Virus record (IMG/VR): IMGVR_UViG_3300042691_009564
Coordinates: 1 to 20,405 of that record
DNA length: 20,405 bases
Origin: a virus
Reading direction: 5' to 3' (one strand)
This document shows, piece after piece, positions 1-5,235 of the stretch. Position 1 is the first letter of the stretch; every line of letters begins with the position of its first letter. The notes under the pieces were generated by a model that saw only the letters and a program-made list of their open reading frames with translations, made no database searches and was not told where the DNA came from. The position numbers and the translations under genes were made by a program.

Positions 1-97
1 TAATAACGTCACCCTTCTTCTTGGGCGTGTGAATGATCTGCATCGGCTTGATGCCCTTGAGACGCAGATAATCTTTGTAGCTACGAACCTTCTTCAT
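1..97 (-). CDS. Partial small protein, N-terminal 32 residues, unknown function
   Basis: The reading frame opens with ATG at 97-95 on the minus strand and is still open at the window edge, so only about 32 residues are visible. The start is well supported: an AAAGGGAG ribosome site lies 7 bases upstream, and the ATG overlaps the TGA of the preceding gene as ATGA. The visible protein is short and basic (begins MKKVRSYKDYLRLKG, later PKKKGD). I do not recognise the family. Its position makes it the third gene of the leftward operon headed by the DNA polymerase, so a role in replication or early takeover is possible but unproven. Confidence 0.6.
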   Translation of the reverse strand, partial: MKKVRSYKDYLRLKGIKPMQIIHTPKKKGDVI

Positions 98-285
98 GAT
101 TGCACTCCCTTTATATCCAGCGTGTATTTATATATTTTCCAAACACTATCATCTTCACCATAACAATACGTGTGATGGACATTCCACGCACCAAGTTCAC
201 GCGTTAACCATCCATCGCCCACGGCTACAGTACGTTTGCAATGCTGACAAATAGCCGCGTATTTATTTCTGGTGGGGCGCTTCAT
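94..285 (-). CDS. Small Cys/His protein, possible zinc-binding, 63 aa
   Basis: This 63-residue protein carries CQHC at about residues 13-16 and then HHTYC at about 37-41, a Cys2...His/Cys arrangement that could hold one zinc ion. I do not recognise a named family. The start ATG (285-283) overlaps the TGA of the DNA polymerase gene as ATGA, and its own TGA overlaps the next ATG in the same way, so the three genes are almost certainly translated together. Zinc-ribbon peptides next to phage polymerases are often nucleic-acid-binding or host-modifying proteins, but nothing here proves that. Confidence 0.7.
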   Translation of the reverse strand: MKRPTRNKYAAICQHCKRTVAVGDGWLTRELGAWNVHHTYCYGEDDSVWKIYKYTLDIKGVQS

Positions 286-2189
286 TTGCGATACCTAACC
301 CCCTCTTTACCTTCCGCGTTGATTGGGCATCCTTCCGCCCACTCAGGAACGCGGGTCATAATCTCAATCATCTCGTCAAGCGTGCCGTGTCCATCCGGTA
401 CTTCACAAATGATTTCGTCATGTACGGATAGGATCACGGGGTATGCCGCCATCTCAAGCGCCATCATGGCCGTTGCCATTAGGTCGCGGGCGGTTGCTTG
501 AACCACGTTCTCAGTGAGCAGACCACCCCATATAATCTGCGATGTCCACTGGCGCGTGACACTATTCAGCGTATCGACTTGCGCGGTGTCGCGCATTGCC
601 CCCCATGGCGTCTCACGCTGAACGATGCGCGGGTTGTGGTATGTCAGCAACCGCCCGCTTGGCAGCGGTAGGCGAACGGTCCCAACACCGCCGTCTTCCC
701 GCACCATTTCTACAAACTCTTCCTCAATGTCGCGCCAGAACTGCGCGATGTGATTGTTCTTCTCCCGGTAAACGGCGACGATGCGCTTGGCTTCGTCCTC
801 ATCCACCACGATACCCATTGTCTTGCACTGCTCGGCGAAGCGTTTGCCGCCCATGCCGTAGCCACAGCCAAGAATTGCCATCTTACCAACTTGCCGTTCG
901 CTGTCGCTGATTGCGTCAACCGATTTGTTGTAGATGGCGGATGCCATATCTTTGTACACGTCTCCCCCTTTTCTGAACGTCTCTACGAGATCGTCCTGTC
1001 GAGCAACCCAAGCCAAGACGCGGGCTTCGATTGCCGAGTAGTCGGCGAACATAAGGCGATGACCTTCTTCCGCCACAAGCATCGAACGCAACAAGTCCGA
1101 TGCGATTACTGTACCAGCGCCGTGAGAACTTACATCCTCTTCTGCGGCCAACTTGGCAATGATCTCGTCCAACTCGGCTTGTTTCTTCTGAGGCCGAGGG
1201 AAGTTCTGCGGTTGCACCAGCTTACCAGACCAACGCCCGGTGGCTGCACCGTGGTAAACAAGAAGGCCGCGCATCCGCCCGTCTTCGTTCGCAGCGTTAA
1301 GCATGGCGTCATACTTAGCTGTGCTGGACTTCGCACCATCTTGGCGCAGACGCAGGACTTCTTTGATGACCGGGTGCAGACGATCAATCTGCAACATCCG
1401 CGCAACAGTTTGTTTGTCAACTGACTTGGCGCGGACGCCATGCGCGTTCAACCACGCGGTCAAGTCCATAGCATTTGTTGCTGCCTTGACTTGGCCTTTG
1501 GTAAGCCGGTGTATCTCCGCGTCAATCTCGACGCTGGCTTTCTCTGCCAACGCCTTAACCTTGTTAACAAGTTCTGTGTCCAGCTTCACGCCGCGATCAT
1601 TGATGCGCTGGTCAAGTTGATACAGGCGGCGTTCGCTATCGGGGAACTCAAGCAGCGCTTCAGCTACCGACAATTCGGTGCGCACGTCCTGCTTACAATA
1701 GTCAATGAGTTGCTGAACCTTGTCCTTGGTATTCCACCAAGTGTAGGTTCCGTCGGCGTTCACCTTACGTGGCCGTGCCATACGGAGCATAAGTGCTGCG
1801 CCGACTTTATCCTTCTGCTCTTCGACACCGAGGACTGCGGCGGCTTGACCAAGCGCACGGGGCAAACCCATCGCGCTGGCTTGCGCCATAGTGCAGCGCC
1901 ATTGTTTGATCGGAGTGCGCGGCCACTGATAGCGAGACACCATAATGGTGTTCCAGATCGTTCTTTCGAAGTTACTATTCCAAGCAGAAAGCAGGCCGCC
2001 CTCTACAATCCAGTTCTCAAGTTGTTCGTCGATGGGATCGCCGGGCGTCCAGACTTGAACGTCGTCGGACCACGGAGCCTTATAGGCCATGCACCAGATG
2101 TCGGTGCTGGGGTCCGCTGCGTATTTGTAAACGCCAGTCTTTCGCAGATCGGCTGCGCTTCGCGTCTCAAAGTCGATGGAAACTACCAT
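282..2189 (-). CDS. DNA polymerase, family A, with 3'-5' exonuclease domain
   Basis: A 635-residue replicative polymerase of the phage PolA type. The N-terminal proofreading domain shows Exo I as IDFET (D6, E8) and an Exo III-like Y164-C-K-Q-D168; the usual Exo II Asp is not obvious, the matching stretch being NSNFE near 71-75. The polymerase domain has the template-binding segment around 318-332 (GRWSGKLVQPQNF), motif A DYSAIEAR at 383-390, the fingers helix RQVGKMAILGCGYG at 432-445 with K436, and motif C VHDE at 589-592. There is no 5' nuclease domain, as is usual for phage enzymes. A GGGAGAG site lies close upstream of the ATG. The gene heads a leftward operon and diverges from the plus-strand replication operon, whose primase-helicase is its likely partner. 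Confidence 0.95.
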   Translation of the reverse strand: MVVSIDFETRSAADLRKTGVYKYAADPSTDIWCMAYKAPWSDDVQVWTPGDPIDEQLENWIVEGGLLSAWNSNFERTIWNTIMVSRYQWPRTPIKQWRCTMAQASAMGLPRALGQAAAVLGVEEQKDKVGAALMLRMARPRKVNADGTYTWWNTKDKVQQLIDYCKQDVRTELSVAEALLEFPDSERRLYQLDQRINDRGVKLDTELVNKVKALAEKASVEIDAEIHRLTKGQVKAATNAMDLTAWLNAHGVRAKSVDKQTVARMLQIDRLHPVIKEVLRLRQDGAKSSTAKYDAMLNAANEDGRMRGLLVYHGAATGRWSGKLVQPQNFPRPQKKQAELDEIIAKLAAEEDVSSHGAGTVIASDLLRSMLVAEEGHRLMFADYSAIEARVLAWVARQDDLVETFRKGGDVYKDMASAIYNKSVDAISDSERQVGKMAILGCGYGMGGKRFAEQCKTMGIVVDEDEAKRIVAVYREKNNHIAQFWRDIEEEFVEMVREDGGVGTVRLPLPSGRLLTYHNPRIVQRETPWGAMRDTAQVDTLNSVTRQWTSQIIWGGLLTENVVQATARDLMATAMMALEMAAYPVILSVHDEIICEVPDGHGTLDEMIEIMTRVPEWAEGCPINAEGKEGVRYRK

Positions 2190-2335
2190 GTCTCTCCCTC
2201 GGTATCGTCGGTGTCACGTCAAGTTTCCATATAGCTGGCACATCTTACATATGCTCGTCAACTAAAAAAAGTTCTTGCAATCAAATATCGAGTTGTGCCA
2301 GCAAGAGGGCGTTAACGAAAACCAATAGAGGGAAC
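2190..2335. promoter_or_regulatory. Divergent intergenic region with inverted 9-bp site
   Basis: The 146 bases between the divergent polymerase operon and triple-HTH operon must hold the start signals for both. GCTGGCACA at 2234-2242 recurs inverted as TGTGCCAGC at 2294-2302, one copy on each side of an A-rich tract (2264-2270). This is the arrangement expected of operator half-sites or of two sites for one regulator serving both directions. I could not find a convincing -35/-10 pair on either strand. A TTGACG on the minus strand lacks a properly spaced -10. The triple-HTH protein encoded immediately downstream is an obvious candidate binder, by inference only. Confidence 0.4.
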
Positions 2336-3115
2336 ATGGGCGAGAAAAAGATTTATAGGCGGTTCGACTGGACATCCGAAAAGGAAATCCGTCTGGCTGA
2401 ATTGTTTCACCAAATGCTACCGCCGTCTAAGATTGCGGAAGAGTTGGGGGTGACAGCCGCCTCAGTAGATAGTCGCGTTCGTAAGCTGGGTCTGACAAGA
2501 CCTAAAAAACATCCAGCGTATATTGTTCCTGATGACTTCGAGGAGAGAGCGAAGACGATGAACATAACACAACTGGCCCGCTATTACGAACGCGGGAGAG
2601 ATACCATCGCTAAGTGGTTCAAAATAACGAACATCGAATGCGACGAAAACTTAGCGAAGCGCGGCAAGGCCATTCCAAAATCTTTTGAGAAGATTGCGAC
2701 AAGCCTAACGCGCTCTGACTTGGCGAAGTTCTATAACTCAGACTTGCGCACCATCCGGGGCTGGCTGGAAGAGACAGGCATCACGCCGTTGACGCCAGAA
2801 GAGAAGCGGATGCGTGAGCCGGTCACGGCTAAGGACATCCTTGATCCAACGCCGCAGGAACCGCGTCGTGAATTTAAGAGCAAGGACAAACTGATCGCGG
2901 CTGATGCTGCGCAATATCTGCGCCGCATCCACGCAAACATCCACCGGGCTGACATTCAAATGTTCGAGAACTCGTCGCAGACATGGGGCGATGTGAACCA
3001 GATCAGACACCGGGGCATCAACCAGTATTATGTGTCGGGCAAAGGTGTTATGTGGCTCGACGATTTAATCGCCTACGCAGAGAGCAAGGGCTACAAGCAG
3101 AAGGAACTTATCTAA
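2336..3115 (+). CDS. DNA-binding protein with three helix-turn-helix units (GcrA-like N terminus)
   Basis: A 259-residue protein preceded by GAGGGAAC directly before the ATG. Residues 11-53 (WTSEKEIRLAELF through SRVRKLGL) follow the GcrA/Myb-like pattern of a Trp-Thr start, an IAEELGVT turn and an RVRKLGL recognition end. Two further units of similar design follow at about 67-98 (ITQLARYYERGRDTIAKWF) and 116-148 (LTRSDLAKFYNSDLRTIRGWL), which look like duplicates of each other. The C-terminal part (185-259) is a separate domain I do not recognise. It is the first gene of the long rightward operon, so a role as early transcription regulator, acting on the phage or on host GcrA/CcrM-type control, is reasonable but inferred. 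Confidence 0.8.
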   Translation: MGEKKIYRRFDWTSEKEIRLAELFHQMLPPSKIAEELGVTAASVDSRVRKLGLTRPKKHPAYIVPDDFEERAKTMNITQLARYYERGRDTIAKWFKITNIECDENLAKRGKAIPKSFEKIATSLTRSDLAKFYNSDLRTIRGWLEETGITPLTPEEKRMREPVTAKDILDPTPQEPRREFKSKDKLIAADAAQYLRRIHANIHRADIQMFENSSQTWGDVNQIRHRGINQYYVSGKGVMWLDDLIAYAESKGYKQKELI

Positions 3116-3291
3116 TGGCACGTCCTAAGAAAGAAGTAACGGCAGAAGAAGTCGGCACGTTCGCGCCGGTCCCGCACGTTAGCGAAAAGCAGAAGATCAT
3201 CGACTGGCTGCGCAACCCGGAGATTTGCCGGTTCGAGCGCAACACCCGTTGGCTGGCCGACAAGATTGCTGAAGGGGAGCACCTTAAGTGA
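3115..3291 (+). CDS. Small protein with WLR...EGEHLK module, 58 aa
   Basis: Starts at ATG 3115 within TAATG, overlapping the stop of the regulator gene; a longer in-frame start at 2983 would lie deep inside that gene and is rejected. The protein begins MARPKKEV and ends in a module IIDWLRNPEICRFERNT...KIAEGEHLK. The same module (I-V/I-x-WLR, 15-25 residues, I-A/E-x-x-EHLK) ends two later genes (4053-4262 and 4259-4579), so these are paralogues. The GGGGAG that encodes Gly-Glu in EGEHLK also serves as ribosome site for the next gene. Function unknown. Confidence 0.75.
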   Translation: MARPKKEVTAEEVGTFAPVPHVSEKQKIIDWLRNPEICRFERNTRWLADKIAEGEHLK

Positions 3292-3500
3292 CAGACTATC
3301 TCGTAATCAGCATGGACGATTGCCCGTGGTGCGACAAAGCTAAGGCGGCGTTGACTGAAGCGGGCAAGTCCTACGGCGAAGTGAACCTTACGATGCACCC
3401 CGAAGCCTTTCGGGTTATGCAAGCTATCGGTGCGAAGACTGTGCCGCAGGTGCTGAAAGTGGTCGGTGGGTTTGAGGCTACAGTGGGAGACTTAGGATGA
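3288..3500 (+). CDS. Glutaredoxin-like thiol-disulfide protein
   Basis: A 70-residue protein with a beta strand (YLVISMD) leading into the active site C12-P-W-C15, a TVP cis-proline loop at 51-53 and the GG of the glutathione-binding turn at 60-61. This is the layout and size of phage glutaredoxins/NrdH-like proteins, which donate electrons to ribonucleotide reductase or other cytoplasmic enzymes. The start is GTG at 3288, overlapping the upstream TGA as GTGA; a later ATG at residue 9 would delete the first strand. No ribonucleotide reductase is in this window, so its electron acceptor is either host-encoded or elsewhere in the phage. Confidence 0.88.
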   Translation: MTDYLVISMDDCPWCDKAKAALTEAGKSYGEVNLTMHPEAFRVMQAIGAKTVPQVLKVVGGFEATVGDLG

Positions 3501-3772
3501 CTAACGACGACAAGGCGCTGGTGGAGCAGTTGGAGGCGCTGGCAGTGAACTCCGAAGGCCAAGATGATTGGCTGGTAATGAGTGACGCAGCCGCCCGCAT
3601 CCAAGCCCAAGCGGCGGAGATTGAGCGGCTGCGTGAGGCGCTGAAGGAAGTGTTTGAGGCATGGGCTGGAAGCGAGGGTTTTATCCCTGAGACAGCACCG
3701 GAAGGCTATCTGCTCTATCTGACCAAGCGCATGGCCCACATCGCCCGCGCAGCCTTGGGAGAAACGAAATGA
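3497..3772 (+). CDS. Small helical protein with predicted coiled coil, 91 aa
   Basis: Starts at ATG 3497 overlapping the glutaredoxin stop as ATGA, with GGGAG about 8 bases upstream inside the glutaredoxin gene. The N terminus (MTNDDKALVEQLEALA) resembles that of the next gene (MTDEDKALVSSLREKLA), suggesting duplication. Residues about 28-57 (DAAARIQAQAAEIERLREAL and following) form a strong amphipathic helix, probably a coiled coil. This architecture recurs in small phage accessory proteins of unknown role. No catalytic motif is visible. Confidence 0.75.
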   Translation: MTNDDKALVEQLEALAVNSEGQDDWLVMSDAAARIQAQAAEIERLREALKEVFEAWAGSEGFIPETAPEGYLLYLTKRMAHIARAALGETK

Positions 3773-4056
3773 CGGACGAAGATAAGGCGCTGGTGAGCAG
3801 CCTCCGCGAAAAACTGGCCGAAGCCTACATCAAGTTATCAGGCAAGACGGAACACGCTTCGGACTGCGCCACGTCTAACGCACCAGCCAAAGACCCCGCC
3901 CCGTGCGATTGTGGGCCGCCAGATGATTTGCGCCGTGCGATTGAGCATGAATTGATAATGGTTTCCCTCGCTAACGAGGACGCAAGCAGCGAGTGGATCG
4001 ACGGCTTTGAACACGCATGGAAGCGGGTAAATGCAGTGTTGGGAGAACAGCAATGA
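3769..4056 (+). CDS. Small protein, paralogous N terminus to its upstream neighbour, 95 aa
   Basis: ATG 3769 overlaps the previous TGA as ATGA and is preceded by GGGAGAA. The start MTDEDKALV matches the upstream gene; a middle segment contains CDCGPPDD with an additional Cys at about residue 33; the C terminus (AWKRVNAVLGEQQ) resembles the ALGETK ending of the upstream gene. The similarity at both ends suggests a tandem duplication that diverged in the centre. Function unknown. Confidence 0.7.
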   Translation: MTDEDKALVSSLREKLAEAYIKLSGKTEHASDCATSNAPAKDPAPCDCGPPDDLRRAIEHELIMVSLANEDASSEWIDGFEHAWKRVNAVLGEQQ

Positions 4057-4262
4057 CCGAGATCACACAGGCTGACCGGGATGCGGCGGCGCAATACGAT
4101 GTTGTCGAAGCCTTCGCCCGTCACCGCGAACAAGCAGCCGCAGAAGAGCGCGCCAAGATCGTGGCGTGGCTGCGGGCGCAAGGAGAATTTGGGTCTGAAC
4201 GCGCTCAAGCGTGGGGAGAAACCTTCGCAACGCATATCGAAGCAGAGGAGCATTTGAAATGA
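4053..4262 (+). CDS. Small protein with WLR...EAEEHLK module, 69 aa
   Basis: The chosen start is ATG 4053 (ATGA overlap with the previous stop, GGGAGAA upstream); a start at 4017 lies inside the upstream gene without a ribosome site. The protein begins MTEITQADRDAAAQYD and ends with IVAWLRAQGE...IEAEEHLK, the module seen in the genes at 3115 and 4259. The TQADRD segment also recurs in the next gene (TQADRN), so two separate blocks are shared between neighbours. Function unknown; likely an accessory early protein. Confidence 0.72.
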   Translation: MTEITQADRDAAAQYDVVEAFARHREQAAAEERAKIVAWLRAQGEFGSERAQAWGETFATHIEAEEHLK

Positions 4263-4579
4263 GGACATGGGATGATCTGGCTGCAAGCACCAATCCTACG
4301 CAAGCTGACCGAAACCTGTTGATTGCAATCATCGCGCCAGACCTTGATACGCTGGAGAAGATCAACCTTGGCAACGCTTTCACGTATGAAATCATGTTAA
4401 TCGCAGCACACCGCCAGAGCGCCGCCGATTACTGGTATCGCCAAGGAAAGGATGATGGTGTGCAGATGGAGCGCCAAAACATTGTAGGTTGGCTGCGTTT
4501 CGGTCTGGATGATTGGCCTGACTACGTTTCACCGGCTGACATTGCAGTCGCCATCGAAGCAGGGGAGCATTTGAAATGA
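4236..4579 (+). repeat. Near-identical 27-nt gene ends (4236-4262 and 4553-4579)
   Basis: The last 27 bases of two consecutive genes, from ATCGAAGCAG to the TGA, differ at a single position. A third, more diverged copy ends the gene at 3291. Each copy encodes the E-A-(G/E)-E-H-L-K ending and also contains the GGGGAG or GAGGAG that precedes the next ATG by 7-8 bases, plus the ATGA overlap itself. It is therefore a duplicated end-plus-start cassette. Confidence 0.8.
4259..4579 (+). CDS. Small protein with WLR...EAGEHLK module, 106 aa
   Basis: ATG 4259 overlaps the preceding stop as ATGA and is served by GAGGAG 7 bases upstream; the longer frame from 4211 is rejected because it starts inside the neighbour. 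The protein has a TQADRN block near residue 18, a helical middle (AADYWYRQGKDDGVQMERQN) and ends IVGWLRFGLDDW...IEAGEHLK. Its last 27 nucleotides match those of the upstream gene with one difference. It is the longest of the three paralogues. Function unknown. Confidence 0.72.
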   Translation: MRTWDDLAASTNPTQADRNLLIAIIAPDLDTLEKINLGNAFTYEIMLIAAHRQSAADYWYRQGKDDGVQMERQNIVGWLRFGLDDWPDYVSPADIAVAIEAGEHLK

Positions 4580-4821
4580 ACCATAAAGATGCAAACGCGC
4601 TGGCCGAATGGATCAGCAACAACACAAAAGGCTTCGCCCGGCGTGATGGTGAGAAGATTTATATCGAAGGGACGATTGATGCGTTCGAACTTTTGCGATA
4701 CGCTCAGTCCCTCCTCACCAACTCCCACACCGGAGACATCTATGCGCAAAATCGCGTGGCTTACACTGGCCGGACTGAGCCTGACCGCAGTAACGCTGTG
4801 GTTGAAGGCGCAGATTGGTGA
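4576..4821 (+). CDS. Small protein, 81 aa, unknown
   Basis: ATG 4576 overlaps the previous TGA as ATGA and has GGGGAG 8 bases upstream, so the start is well placed. The N-terminal two thirds (MNHKDANALAEWISNN through AFELLRYAQSLL) look like a compact alpha/beta domain. The last 26 or so residues are polar and overlap, in another frame, the small membrane peptide starting at 4742. I do not recognise a family. The C-terminal part may be constrained by the overlapping gene rather than by its own function. Confidence 0.65.
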   Translation: MNHKDANALAEWISNNTKGFARRDGEKIYIEGTIDAFELLRYAQSLLTNSHTGDIYAQNRVAYTGRTEPDRSNAVVEGADW

Positions 4822-4867
4822 CATCGAACTAGATTGGGACTACGAGAAATATAATGACTACAACTGA
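4742..4867 (+). CDS. Nested single-pass membrane peptide, 41 aa
   Basis: An ATG at 4742 follows GGAG at a spacing of 6-7 bases and opens a 41-codon frame inside and beyond the end of the preceding gene, in a different frame. The peptide has a charged start (MRK), one hydrophobic segment at about residues 4-21 (IAWLTLAGLSLTAVTLWL) and an acidic/aromatic tail (GDIELDWDYEKYNDYN). The positive-inside rule predicts the N terminus inside and the tail outside. Small overlapping membrane peptides in phages are often holins, antiholins or superinfection-exclusion factors; which of these applies, if any, cannot be told. It also bridges the gap to the next start at 4854. Confidence 0.5.
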   Translation: MRKIAWLTLAGLSLTAVTLWLKAQIGDIELDWDYEKYNDYN

Positions 4868-5042
4868 AGAGCGAACAGCCTACGGAGAGCGGCTGTATAT
4901 CATCGACTATATCGAATACCGCGCCAACCGGACGCAATCACATGACGCCAAGGTGGCGCTTCTGGTGTTAGCTTCGGACCTTCGGGCGGAGTTCCATGTT
5001 CCGGGGGGAACGACAGATGAAAGTAAAGATGGACAAGGATGA
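4854..5042 (+). CDS. Small protein, 62 aa, unknown
   Basis: Starts at ATG 4854, 14 bases before the end of the nested membrane peptide, with a weak GAGAAA upstream. The sequence is mostly helical (RLYIIDYIEYRANRTQSHDA, then KVALLVLASDLRAEF) with a polar tail. No recognised motif. It overlaps the next gene by 26 bases in another frame, consistent with the compact operon. Confidence 0.6.
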   Translation: MTTTEERTAYGERLYIIDYIEYRANRTQSHDAKVALLVLASDLRAEFHVPGGTTDESKDGQG

Positions 5043-5235
5043 AGTAGAGTTAGACTTCATACCAGTATTCGTGATCGGGTTTGATGAAGACTTTGAACGC
5101 GGCGTAATAATGTTAATGCCAGCGCATGAATTGATGGCCGAAGTAGAAGAAGACTTTCAGGTATTCGCCATTGATGCCGCCATTGATATGCTCATGCAGC
5201 GGCGGGATAAGTTGGAGAAGAGGGAGTTGCACTAA
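5017..5235 (+). CDS. Small acidic protein, 72 aa, unknown
   Basis: Two ATGs are possible. The one at 5017 is preferred because GGGGGGAA sits 7 bases upstream of it, while the earlier ATG at 4996 would consume that site as coding. The protein is acidic (DEVELDF, DEDFERG, AEVEEDF) with a short hydrophobic strand (FIPVFVIGF) and a helical C terminus (DAAIDMLMQRRDKLEKREL). No family recognised. It abuts the primase-helicase gene through TAATG. Confidence 0.65.
   Translation: MKVKMDKDEVELDFIPVFVIGFDEDFERGVIMLMPAHELMAEVEEDFQVFAIDAAIDMLMQRRDKLEKRELH

Noticed and set aside
1440-2234. 264-aa plus-strand frame opposite the DNA polymerase
   Set aside because: Antisense to the exonuclease domain; composition reflects codon bias of the real gene.
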